Below, in pieces: positions 27,610 through 35,782 of a stretch of 64,000 bases of DNA. The stretch is taken from assembly GCF_004022485.1 (NCBI RefSeq), contig NZ_CP034951.1, forward strand, positions 2,294,001 through 2,358,000, written 5' to 3'. Source of the stretch: Aequorivita sp. H23M31 (GTDB taxonomy: Bacteria > Bacteroidota > Bacteroidia > Flavobacteriales > Flavobacteriaceae). Positions within the stretch are counted from its first letter, which is position 1; every line of letters starts with the position of its first letter. Below the pieces are notes generated by a model. That model saw nothing but the letters and a program-made list of their open reading frames with translations. It was not told where the DNA came from and made no database searches. A program made the position numbers and the translations under genes.

Positions 27610-28010
27610 TTGCATTTCGGAAAGCCTTTTAAAGCTCACTCTTCGGATGAATTAAATAATCGGGTTGTACTAGATGTATTTCCCGATTTTTTTGTTTTTA
27701 CCACAAAAGACATAATTATTATTATGATCAAAGAGTGAGATTTCAGACTCAATTTAGTCAAGGAATTGCTACGGAAAAATGAAAATTAAAGATCCTGCAA
27801 ATACCTCCCCATATTTATATTAGTAGAAACCTTTTGATCATCTATAATATTGGTCAGGAATTTAAGGAAGAAGCACCAAGGTATAGAGAATGGCCATTGC
27901 AGTGATATCCGTATAAAGCCATCTATCCGGTCTCAGGTATTTTTAAAACCTTCAGTTAAACTAAAAAAGCGGTAGTTGTGATTAGGACGAATAGAAAAAC
28001 AGAATCACAA

Positions 28011-28034
28011 AAAACCCCGGACTTTCGAACGGGG
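28011..28034 (-). terminator. Intrinsic terminator after rseP
   Basis: Stem CCCCG/CGGGG extended by GGACTTTCGAA as loop, followed on the minus strand by TTTTTT; 26 bp past the rseP stop. The remaining spacer 27610-28010 shows no gene or recognisable element. Confidence 0.8.
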
Positions 28035-28059
28035 TGAGTATCAATTTTTAAAAAATGGT

Positions 28060-29394
28060 TTACTTTTCAAACAACCATCTATAAATATCATTTCCATTCG
28101 CAAAGAGCAACAGGGCAATCAAAATAAAGAATCCCACCATCTGGGCATACTCCATAAATCTATCTCCCGGTTTTCTACCTGAAACTATTTCATATAAAAG
28201 AAAAGCGACGTGACCACCATCTAATGCAGGTATAGGAAGGATATTCATAAAGGCCAAGATAATGGATATCAAGGCTGTAGTATCCCAAAAGCTTTGCCAG
28301 CTCCAAGTGGCCGGAAAGAGATTTCCGATAGCACCAAAACCTCCTACTTGCGTTGCGCCCTTTTTGGTGAAAACATATTTAAATTGGGACACATAATCCT
28401 TAAGGGTATTGAATCCGTATCCAAATCCACCCACCACACTTTCTCCCAACGTATAATCTATCTTTGTTTTGCCAAACTGATCAAACAGTTCTTTTTTAGA
28501 GACAGTGATACCAAAAGTTCCCTTATCATCCGGTATAACAGTTAGAGTATCCAATTGACCGTCTCTTTCAACCACCAAAGTATTAGGCTTATCCTTGTTC
28601 GCGTTGGCAATCTTTTCAAATTCGTCCCAGTACGTTACCTCTTTCCCATTAATCGCGACAATTCTATCTTCCTTTTGAACTCCAGCTTTCTCTGCGGGAA
28701 AACCGTTCCAAACAGAATCTAAAACTGTACTAGTGCGGGGTGTAAAAGGAAAAAGAATGTCCTTCTTAAACATTTCGGTTCCCACATTGTCCGGAACGCT
28801 TATGGTTTCCACTTCGCCATTGGCATGTCTAACCTCAACAGTAGAAACATCTCTTAAGAAAAGATACCTGTTAATTTCCAGAACATCCTTAAAAGGTTCT
28901 CCATTTACTTTTAAAATATGGTCCCCATCCTGAAAACCATATTCCTTAAATTGCTCGGTAACTGCAAAACCCTGGGGAATATCCTCATTGGTGGTAATAT
29001 TCGTGCCATAGAAATAAAGTAATCCCATATAGATTACAAACCCAACTATAATATTAACGGTTACTCCACCAAGCATAATAATTAGTCGCTGCCAGGCTGG
29101 TTTGCTACGGAATTCCCAAGGCTGTGGTGGCTGGGCCATCTGCTCCTTGTCCATGCTCTCGTCAATCATTCCGGATATTTTAACATATCCACCGAGCGGA
29201 AGCCAGCCAATTCCATAAACGGTCTCGCCGATTTTTTTCTTGAATAATGAAAACTTTACGTCAAAGAATAAATAGAACTTTTCTACTCTGGTCTTAAATA
29301 TTTTAGCGGGAATAAAATGTCCCAATTCGTGCAGCACGATTAATAGGGATAAGCTTAGAAGAAGCTGGATAGCCTTAACAGCAAATGGACTCAT
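28060..29394 (-). CDS. rseP: Site-2 intramembrane metalloprotease RseP
   Basis: 444 residues, the usual length. The zinc motif HELGH (residues 22-26) lies in TM1, and the partner motif NILPIPALDGGH, with the third zinc ligand Asp, is in a late membrane helix. Between them are the GYVKISGM loop and two PDZ-type domains (about 115-210 and 215-300). RseP cuts membrane-bound regulators after a first extracytoplasmic cleavage, and in Bacteroidota it can act on anti-sigma and lipoprotein signal remnants. No dxr, uppS or bamA neighbours are present, so it stands outside the classical operon. Confidence 0.96.
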   Translation of the reverse strand: MSPFAVKAIQLLLSLSLLIVLHELGHFIPAKIFKTRVEKFYLFFDVKFSLFKKKIGETVYGIGWLPLGGYVKISGMIDESMDKEQMAQPPQPWEFRSKPAWQRLIIMLGGVTVNIIVGFVIYMGLLYFYGTNITTNEDIPQGFAVTEQFKEYGFQDGDHILKVNGEPFKDVLEINRYLFLRDVSTVEVRHANGEVETISVPDNVGTEMFKKDILFPFTPRTSTVLDSVWNGFPAEKAGVQKEDRIVAINGKEVTYWDEFEKIANANKDKPNTLVVERDGQLDTLTVIPDDKGTFGITVSKKELFDQFGKTKIDYTLGESVVGGFGYGFNTLKDYVSQFKYVFTKKGATQVGGFGAIGNLFPATWSWQSFWDTTALISIILAFMNILPIPALDGGHVAFLLYEIVSGRKPGDRFMEYAQMVGFFILIALLLFANGNDIYRWLFEK

Positions 29395-29441
29395 GAATAT
29401 TTTCTAGAAATTAGGGCACAAAAGTAATCTTTTCGGGTGGG

Positions 29442-29474
29442 CAAAAAAAATAAGCAGCGTTCGTACTGCTTATT
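29442..29474 (-). terminator. Intrinsic terminator between the M1 peptidase gene and rseP
   Basis: Perfect 9-bp stem AATAAGCAG/CTGCTTATT with an 8-nt loop; on the minus strand it is followed by eight T. It should stop transcription of the aminopeptidase gene before rseP. Confidence 0.85.
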
Positions 29475-29637
29475 TATGAAAGAATTATCAGTATTGATTA
29501 AGCAATTAACCAAGACCGCTGCGCTGCTAGGAATCGATAGCCAAGACTAGAGGTTTAAAACCCTGGTAATATATACCATCTTATTTAGGACACTATTGTT
29601 TCCCATAAAGAGATTCACGGACCACCTACAATATATT

Positions 29638-29670
29638 CGTGAACCTGTCCGTCCAGCAGGCAGGTTCGTG
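29638..29670. repeat. 10-bp perfect inverted repeat in a spacer
   Basis: CGTGAACCTG at 29638-29647 is the reverse complement of CAGGTTCGTG at 29661-29670. It lies 36 bp past the M1 peptidase stop and may be an extra terminator or an intergenic palindrome; a related TGCCTGCC element is at about 16180. Confidence 0.7.
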
Positions 29671-29705
29671 GTAAAACCCACCATATCAAATTTTATAATC
29701 AACAG

Positions 29706-31637
29706 TTATTCCTTTACAATCGTTTTATTGATTATCCCTTCTGAGGATTTCAATTGTATAAAGAGAGTACCCGTTGGGAATTTGGAAAGATCCAAGGTCT
29801 CTGAAAAGATCTGGGAATCTATTAATTGTCCAAGAGCATTATAGATACGAACGTTCTCTATCTCCAAAGTCTTTGGTTTTTGAATAGCAACAATGTCTGA
29901 AGCTGGATTGGGATATAAAACCACTTGATTGCTGTAATCATAATTGGGAGTACCCAATACCACCGTATTATAATTTGAGATAAGATCGTATTCGGGATCA
30001 AATTGAATAGATTGTACAGTAAAATCGACGGCCCGATCAAAATATTGATTGTTGTTGGTATTGTTCAGAACCAAATCGAGCGTTTCGCCTTGGGTACCTT
30101 TCAATCTTATTGGAACAGGTGCTTCAAAGAAGGAAACCGAGGGATGACTTTGGGTTTGTGAAACCTTAATATTTATGCTACCTGCACTTTGTTGGTTCCA
30201 TCTGATGGTATAACTGGGATAGCCCTGTCCAAATATCCAGTCGTTGAAAAATTCGGTCAAATTCATGCCACTTATTTCTTCCATATTCCTTTTAAGATCT
30301 TCGGTTTTGGCATATCCAAAAGCAAGAGAAGGATCGTTTAAATAATTAGTCGCTCCCTGAAAGAAATCGGCATCTCCCATCTTTTTCCGAAGCATATGAA
30401 GTACCATAGAAGGTTTGTTGTAGGAAAGCCTACTATGAAAAATACGATCCACGGAAATCGTATCTGCGGCCGGAATATATACAGAGCCGCCAGGAAAGTA
30501 TGTGGTGCTATATATTTTTTCCTGCCTCCAGGACTTAAAGCTGGCATTGCCATCCAGATTTTCCACGACCAACCCTTCCATATAAGTGGCAAAACCTTCG
30601 TTAAGCCATACATCCTGCCAACTTCCGCACGTAACTTTGTCACCGAACCATTGGTGACCTAGTTCATGAGCAATCAATCCCCTACCTAGACTTCCCATAA
30701 AGGAAACTGTGGTATGCTCCATTCCGCCGCCCCATCCCATTTGGGCATGACCATATTTTTCATTAGCATACGGATAGGGTTCAAAAAGATCGGCAAAAAT
30801 ATTCATAATATCTACCGTAACAGGAGTCCGTTGCTGAGCGTAGGCTAAATCTTCAGGATATATATAGTTTATAATCTCAAAAGGACTTCCATTATTGTCC
30901 ACAGTATGGGAGTAAACAGTGTAATTGGTAACGGCAATTGCCATAAGATAAGCGGGAATGGGATAACCGTGGTGGTAATGGGTAGTTTTTGTATTTCCCT
31001 GAATGGTTTGGCCCATTTCTACTCCATTGGCAACGGCAACATATTCCTCATTTGAAGGATTAAACCGTGGCGTGGTGATATAAAAATCTACCGAATCAAT
31101 CTTGTCAATTAAATCCTGTTTGCAGGGCCACCAAGCCTTCGCGCCAAAGGGTTCCGAAAGTGTCCATAAAATAGGATCGCCGTTGTGTGTACTTACCTCG
31201 TAAGAACCAAAACCCGAACTAATAGGATTTCCTGAATAACTAATGCTAAGAGAATCCAAAACTCCCTGCTGCTGCATTTGCGGCAATGTTATAACCACTT
31301 CATAATTGCTGTTTTGGGTAAAAGGAAGTGACATCCCTCGTTGTTTAACTTCGGAAACGGTCATATTGTCAACCAATTCAAAAACCATGGTATTCATATC
31401 TTCCTTGGCTTCAAAGTGCGATGTGACTTTTCCCGAAATGAAAGCTTGTGTAGGATCTACATTTAATTCAAGTCGATGGTATTTAAGATCGTAATTGTTG
31501 GTGTTCATGTTTTGAACTCCTCTAAAATAGCCCATAGCCGCTTTTGCTTCGGCTTCGCTAATTTCTTTTGTAGAATTATTTTGAGAAAAAATTAATAGAG
31601 GAAATTGTAAAATGAAAAGGAGTAAAAAAAGCTTCAT
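29706..31637 (-). CDS. M1 family zinc aminopeptidase with T9SS sorting domain
   Basis: 643 residues. A signal peptide (about 1-18) leads to the M1 fold. The exopeptidase motif GGGMEH is present, and the zinc site HELGH (His324, Glu325, His328) is followed after 18 residues by Glu347 in NEGFATY, so the active site is intact. Residues about 565-643 form a type A T9SS sorting domain (LYPNPASDIVAI, ending IIKTIVKE). It removes N-terminal residues from peptides outside the cell or on its surface. With the exported M16 and S9 enzymes elsewhere in the window it points to protein degradation as a nutrient source. Confidence 0.95.
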   Translation of the reverse strand: MKLFLLLFILQFPLLIFSQNNSTKEISEAEAKAAMGYFRGVQNMNTNNYDLKYHRLELNVDPTQAFISGKVTSHFEAKEDMNTMVFELVDNMTVSEVKQRGMSLPFTQNSNYEVVITLPQMQQQGVLDSLSISYSGNPISSGFGSYEVSTHNGDPILWTLSEPFGAKAWWPCKQDLIDKIDSVDFYITTPRFNPSNEEYVAVANGVEMGQTIQGNTKTTHYHHGYPIPAYLMAIAVTNYTVYSHTVDNNGSPFEIINYIYPEDLAYAQQRTPVTVDIMNIFADLFEPYPYANEKYGHAQMGWGGGMEHTTVSFMGSLGRGLIAHELGHQWFGDKVTCGSWQDVWLNEGFATYMEGLVVENLDGNASFKSWRQEKIYSTTYFPGGSVYIPAADTISVDRIFHSRLSYNKPSMVLHMLRKKMGDADFFQGATNYLNDPSLAFGYAKTEDLKRNMEEISGMNLTEFFNDWIFGQGYPSYTIRWNQQSAGSINIKVSQTQSHPSVSFFEAPVPIRLKGTQGETLDLVLNNTNNNQYFDRAVDFTVQSIQFDPEYDLISNYNTVVLGTPNYDYSNQVVLYPNPASDIVAIQKPKTLEIENVRIYNALGQLIDSQIFSETLDLSKFPTGTLFIQLKSSEGIINKTIVKE

Positions 31638-31685
31638 CTTGTGGGTTTTGTTGTTAAAAGTATCGATTTTGAAAATATTAGGGAC

Positions 31686-31693
31686 TACTTTTG
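31686..31693 (+). promoter_or_regulatory. TAnnTTTG -7 element for the SCO gene
   Basis: TACTTTTG matches the consensus exactly and lies 37 bp before ATG 31731. A TTG at 31669 is only 14 bp upstream, so spacing is imperfect. It argues against the longer in-frame start at 31641, which would precede the promoter. Confidence 0.55.
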
Positions 31694-31730
31694 CCGGCGA
31701 ATATGTCGATCTGATTTAAATTTTAACAGC

Positions 31731-32396
31731 ATGCTTTCGTTCTTTAAAAAATATAAGTTCTTCGCCATTGTGATGTTTGTTTTATCCGCAATTATCATCA
31801 CGGTGATTTATCAAGTAATGGAGCCCAAACGCAGCTTGAAAGTATTTCAGCCTGCCGAAGTTTCAGCCGATTTGGTTGATACCACCCTGCAATACGTAAA
31901 GAAATACCACATTATTGACGATTTTTCTCTGACAAACCAAAATGGGGAAACTGTAACCCAAGAAGATTACGATGGAAAAATTTATGTAGCCGATTTTTTC
32001 TTTACTACTTGTCAGACTATCTGTCCAATTATGACTGACCATATGATCCAAATTCAAGAGGCCCTGGCTAATGACGCCAATGTTCTATTACTTTCACACA
32101 CCGTAACTCCCGAAATTGATAGCGTTCCGCAGCTTAAAAAATATTCTATTGAAAAGGGTGTAAATGATGCAAAATGGAATTTGGTTACTGGCGATAGAAA
32201 AGAAATTTACGATCTCGCCAGAAAATCATATTTGGTTGCAAAGGACAACCCTTACGAAGAATTCGACCTTATCCATACCGAGAATTTTGTGCTGGTAGAC
32301 AAAAGAAAACGGATCCGCGGTTTTTATGATGGCACCGATCCTCGGGCAATTGAAGACTTGCTGGAGGACATCAAGATCCTTGAAAAGGAGCAATAG
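31731..32396 (+). CDS. SCO1/SenC-family copper-binding thioredoxin-like protein
   Basis: 221 residues from ATG 31731. The N-terminal membrane anchor (about 10-28) places the domain in the periplasm. The copper site is complete: C-x3-C (Cys94 and Cys98 in TTCQTICP) and the distal His in LIHTENFVLVD. SCO proteins deliver copper to the CuA centre of cytochrome oxidase or keep its cysteines reduced. It is divergent from the M1 peptidase and about 285 bp upstream of feoA. Its link to the iron genes downstream may be positional only. Confidence 0.93.
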   Translation: MLSFFKKYKFFAIVMFVLSAIIITVIYQVMEPKRSLKVFQPAEVSADLVDTTLQYVKKYHIIDDFSLTNQNGETVTQEDYDGKIYVADFFFTTCQTICPIMTDHMIQIQEALANDANVLLLSHTVTPEIDSVPQLKKYSIEKGVNDAKWNLVTGDRKEIYDLARKSYLVAKDNPYEEFDLIHTENFVLVDKRKRIRGFYDGTDPRAIEDLLEDIKILEKEQ

Positions 32397-32641
32397 ATTG
32401 GAAGGATTTTTTCAAGTCACAGGTTACAGATCAAGTTTCCGGTTTCTGATTTTTTTGATCTCTGGTTTCTGGATAATAGTTCAAATTTGTGGTTTATAGA
32501 TTATAGTTTTTCTCGGTCTTGCGTCTGCCACCTACGCTCAGGATTCAGCGTATAAGTACGCTGAGGCTCCGGCGAACAAGCCGTTTCTGGTTCTACCAAA
32601 CAATTCTACTTTCTCTCTTCCCCATTCTAAATAAATTCACT

Positions 32642-32671
32642 TACTTTTGCCTTGTTTAAATTCAATCTAAA
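32642..32671 (+). promoter_or_regulatory. feoA promoter with a DtxR-like palindrome
   Basis: The -7 box TACTTTTG (32642-32649) is followed at 32655-32671 by TTTA-n-ATT-n-AAT-n-TAAA, a near-perfect 17-bp palindrome (14 of 16 arm positions pair) over the expected transcription start. The position suits iron/manganese repression; the regulator is inferred to be the DtxR-family protein at 42231. Confidence 0.5.
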
Positions 32672-32680
32672 TAAAAATCA

Positions 32681-32905
32681 GTGGCTACTATTGCTTCACT
32701 TAAAAAAGGTCAACGGGGGATTATCAAGGAATTTTCTTTGGAACATGTGCCATTAAAGTTATTGGAAATGGGCTGTTTACCTGGAAACGAAGTAAAATTG
32801 GTTCAAATTGCTCCATTTCGAGATCCTTTATATCTGGATATAAATGGCAGTCATCTCGCCATCCGTTTGGAAACTGCCCGACAGATTGAAATTGACCTAA
32901 TATAA
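32681..32905 (+). CDS. feoA: FeoA, ferrous iron transport accessory protein
   Basis: 74 residues, an SH3-like FeoA domain: LKKGQRGIIKEF, then LLEMGCLPGNEVKLV and LAIRLETARQIEI. It starts with GTG at 32681. FeoA binds or modulates FeoB in ferrous iron uptake. It is followed after 40 bp by feoB, as in most Feo operons. The spacer between them carries a fragment of the GAGCGGAGCCGAAG-type repeat just before the feoB start. Confidence 0.93.
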   Translation: MATIASLKKGQRGIIKEFSLEHVPLKLLEMGCLPGNEVKLVQIAPFRDPLYLDINGSHLAIRLETARQIEIDLI

Positions 32906-32945
32906 TTTTTAAAATAATCCGCTGGCTACTGAGCGGAGCCGAAGT

Positions 32946-35045
32946 ATGGCCAAACACATTAACGTTGCACTTTTAGGAAATCCCAATACCGGAAAAACTT
33001 CTGTTTTCAATCGGTTAACAGGATTAAACCAAAAAGTAGGAAACTATCCGGGCATTACTGTGGAAAAAAAGCAGGGAACAGCAAAGTTTGGCAGAGCGAG
33101 TACAGTCCATATTTTGGATTTACCCGGAACTTATAGCTTAAATGCCTCTTCGCTCGATGAAAATGTGGTTATCGAATTACTTCTCAACAAAAAAGACAAA
33201 GACTTTCCAGATGTTGCCGTTGTTGTTGCAGATGTTGAAAACTTGAAGCGAAATCTTTTGCTTTTTACTCAAATAAAGGATTTGGGGATTCCTACGATTC
33301 TTTCCATAAATATGGCTGACCGGATGAAATCAAAAGCAATTTCCTTGGATGTTGAGCAAATGGAGAAAAGGCTCAATACGAAAATTGCGCTAATAAGTTC
33401 CCGAAAAAATCTCGGTTTTGATTACTTAAAGAAATTGATTGAAAATTACAACCAGCTTCCTACAAAACCCTGTCTGAACGCCTCCAATATCGCTCCAGAA
33501 TATTTTGATCGTTTAAGAAAAGCCTTTCCCAACCAAGATCTTTATAAATTATGGTTGGTCATTACCCAAGATGTAAACTTTGGAAAACTGGATCGAAACG
33601 AATTACAGGGTATCGCTACCTTTCAGACCGAATCGGCATCCAATTTAAAACGGATGCAACAACGGGAAACCATTGTACGCTATCAGTATATTAATGAAAT
33701 CCTGAAAGAGACACTGACGATCGACACCGCCAACGCGAAAGATTTGCGAAGTCGATTGGATCGAGTTCTTACTCACAAAGTTTGGGGTTATGTTATTTTC
33801 TTCAGTATCCTTTTGTTAATCTTTCAAGCGATATTCGATTGGAGCGAATATCCAATGGATTTTATCGATCGCTCCTTTGCGGCATTGGGAGAATGGACAA
33901 AAACAAATCTTCCACCGGGACAGTTTACAAATTTGATTTCTGAGGGAATTATTCCCGGAATAGGGGGTATCGTGATTTTCATTCCACAGATAGCTTTTCT
34001 CTTTCTGTTTATTTCCATCCTGGAAGAATCCGGATATATGAGCCGAGTGGTTTTCTTGATGGATAAACTGATGCGAAAATTTGGCTTAAGCGGAAAAAGT
34101 GTCGTTCCCCTAGTGGCTGGAACTGCCTGTGCTATTCCTGCAATAATGGCTACGCGGAATATTGAGAATTGGAAAGAACGCCTCATTACTATTTTAGTTA
34201 CTCCCTTCACCACCTGTTCGGCTAGATTGCCGGTTTATCTTATAATTATTGCCCTCGTTATTCCTGATATTCGAATTTTGGGAATTTTCAGCCTGCAAGC
34301 GCTAACCTTGATGTTTATGTACATTTTGGGGTTTGGTGCTGCTATCTTTTCAGCTTGGGTATTAGATAAAATCCTAAGAATAAAAACTAAGAGTTTCTTT
34401 ATGGTAGAGATGCCAAATTATAAACTTCCGCTACCAAAAAATGTTTTAATTACAATGGTCGAAAAAACCAAGGCTTTTGTAATTGGGGCGGGAAAGATAA
34501 TTCTAGCTATCTCAATTATTTTGTGGGTATTGGCATCTTACGGGCCGGGAGATTTTAATAAGGCGGAATCTATAGTCGCCGAAGAATATGCCTCTCAAAA
34601 CCTAACTCCCGAAGAACTGGACCATCACGTGGATTCCTTTAAACTGGAGCATTCTTATATTGGGAAAATCGGTCATGCCATTGAACCGGCCGTTCGACCT
34701 TTAGGATATGATTGGAAAATTGGTATTGCCCTAGTGACATCCTTTGCCGCACGGGAAGTATTTGTGGGAACTCTTGCAACTATTTACAGTGTGGGAAGTG
34801 ATGACGAACAAACTATAAAAAGCAGAATGGCTGCAGAGGTCAATCCTATTTTAGGAGGTCCATTGTTCAATTTTGCCAGCGGAATTTCTTTATTACTTTT
34901 TTACGCCTTCGCTATGCAGTGTATGAGTACCCTAGCCATCGTTAAAAGAGAAACCAATACCTGGAAATGGCCGATGTGGCAATTGGTGGTAATGACTGCG
35001 ATTGCTTATGTTCTATCATTGGCGGCGTATCAATTTTTGAAGTAG
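32946..35045 (+). CDS. feoB: FeoB ferrous iron transporter
   Basis: 699 residues. The N-terminal G domain has G1 GNPNTGKTS (residues 10-18), G3 DLPGTYSL and G4 NMAD, followed by the GDI-like helical region. The membrane part (from about residue 280) has the two inverted Gate motifs, one around GTACAIPAIMATR and one around TSFAAREVFVGTLATIYS. It imports Fe(II) across the inner membrane in a GTP-dependent way. Length is at the short end of the family. It forms an operon with feoA, and a micropeptide gene follows. Confidence 0.96.
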   Translation: MAKHINVALLGNPNTGKTSVFNRLTGLNQKVGNYPGITVEKKQGTAKFGRASTVHILDLPGTYSLNASSLDENVVIELLLNKKDKDFPDVAVVVADVENLKRNLLLFTQIKDLGIPTILSINMADRMKSKAISLDVEQMEKRLNTKIALISSRKNLGFDYLKKLIENYNQLPTKPCLNASNIAPEYFDRLRKAFPNQDLYKLWLVITQDVNFGKLDRNELQGIATFQTESASNLKRMQQRETIVRYQYINEILKETLTIDTANAKDLRSRLDRVLTHKVWGYVIFFSILLLIFQAIFDWSEYPMDFIDRSFAALGEWTKTNLPPGQFTNLISEGIIPGIGGIVIFIPQIAFLFLFISILEESGYMSRVVFLMDKLMRKFGLSGKSVVPLVAGTACAIPAIMATRNIENWKERLITILVTPFTTCSARLPVYLIIIALVIPDIRILGIFSLQALTLMFMYILGFGAAIFSAWVLDKILRIKTKSFFMVEMPNYKLPLPKNVLITMVEKTKAFVIGAGKIILAISIILWVLASYGPGDFNKAESIVAEEYASQNLTPEELDHHVDSFKLEHSYIGKIGHAIEPAVRPLGYDWKIGIALVTSFAAREVFVGTLATIYSVGSDDEQTIKSRMAAEVNPILGGPLFNFASGISLLLFYAFAMQCMSTLAIVKRETNTWKWPMWQLVVMTAIAYVLSLAAYQFLK

Positions 35046-35084
35046 AATTGATTGGTCAAAATAATATTAGAGACCTCTAGGTTT

Positions 35085-35123
35085 AACCCAAGTTTGGGTT
35101 CTCCCCGCATTTAATTATCTTTG
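35085..35123 (+). promoter_or_regulatory. Inverted repeat and promoter before the FeoB-associated gene
   Basis: AACCCAA-GT-TTGGGTT (35085-35100) is a perfect 7-bp inverted repeat. Its TTG (35094-35096) is spaced 19 bp from TATCTTTG (35116-35123), giving a full promoter. The expected start of transcription falls on or next to ATG 35128, so the message would be leaderless. Alternatively the repeat is a feoB terminator. Confidence 0.5.
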
Positions 35124-35127
35124 TAGT

Positions 35128-35274
35128 ATGCAAACAATATTAGTTATAATAACATTTTCTCTCGCAATTGGCTATTTGCTGAAAAAGTTTGTTTGGAATC
35201 CTATTTATGAAGTTCGGAAACCGGGCGGTAAAAAAGGAGATCATTCCGATTGTGGCAGCTGCAGCTTTCACTAG
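35128..35274 (+). CDS. FeoB-associated Cys-rich membrane micropeptide
   Basis: 48 residues. One N-terminal membrane helix (ILVIITFSLAIGYLLKK) is followed by FVWNP and a glycine/lysine linker ending in DCGSCSFH. Short proteins of this build, a single helix plus a C-terminal C-x2-C tail, are known as FeoB-associated Cys-rich membrane proteins and follow feoB in many Bacteroidota. A role as an iron-handling partner of FeoB is assumed, not proven. Its stop overlaps by 4 bp the 3' end of the convergent gene at 35271. Confidence 0.75.
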   Translation: MQTILVIITFSLAIGYLLKKFVWNPIYEVRKPGGKKGDHSDCGSCSFH

Positions 35275-35699
35275 TCTAATTTATTCTTTTCTTCGCAGAC
35301 TAAAAGGACATAATCTGTGTCTTCTCCCGAATTTTCAACACTAGGATAGGGATTTAATCCAAGGCCGTTTATTGCAAAATCACTAGAGCTAAATAGATTG
35401 GAGTTTTTATTCTCTCCCGGTCGTATTTCTCCGAATATTAGGTTTTTTTCTTCAGTTTTACCATTTGCGGTAACTTCAACCTTTACAATTGCCCGTCCTG
35501 CCCAAATACAGTTTACTCCCTTTGGACAACGCGAATCTTCTACCACTTCGACAAATTTTATGGATATGCCTTTAATTTCTACCGATTTATCTAACGGAAC
35601 TTTTACGGCAATCACCGGAGGTTTTACACCATCTTCATTATTCTGTCCGAAAGCGAAACTTGAAAACAATATTACCATAGAAACTATGACGTATTTCAT
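35271..35699 (-). CDS. Exported protein of unknown function with CPKGxxCIWAG motif
   Basis: 142 residues. A signal peptide (about 1-18, ending AFGQ) is followed by a beta-rich domain with one striking motif, EDSRCPKGVNCIWAG (about residues 54-68), whose two Cys could form a disulfide. Small flavobacterial secreted proteins with the D-x-RCP-x4-C-x-WxG pattern are widespread but not characterised as far as I know. It converges on the FeoB-associated gene and reads in the same direction as the Nramp gene beyond it, from which it is separated by a hairpin at 35738. Confidence 0.6.
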   Translation of the reverse strand: MKYVIVSMVILFSSFAFGQNNEDGVKPPVIAVKVPLDKSVEIKGISIKFVEVVEDSRCPKGVNCIWAGRAIVKVEVTANGKTEEKNLIFGEIRPGENKNSNLFSSSDFAINGLGLNPYPSVENSGEDTDYVLLVCEEKNKLD

Positions 35700-35737
35700 T
35701 TGATCTGATTTATAATTTTAAAGATACATCAAAAATT

Positions 35738-35770
35738 AAACCTAACAGGTTTAAAAAACCTGTTAGGTTT
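35738..35770 (-). terminator. Terminator-like 15-bp hairpin after the Nramp gene
   Basis: AAACCTAACAGGTTT and its exact reverse complement AAACCTGTTAGGTTT are separated by 3 nt; on the minus strand the stem is followed by AATTTTTG. It lies 12 bp past the mntH stop and may work in both directions. Confidence 0.75.
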
Positions 35771-35782
35771 CTGGAAAACTGT

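Noticed and set aside
29476..29553. 24-codon ORF (ATG 29479) after the terminator
   Set aside because: No conservation or hydrophobic signature seen, and it lies just past a terminator hairpin; nothing supports it.
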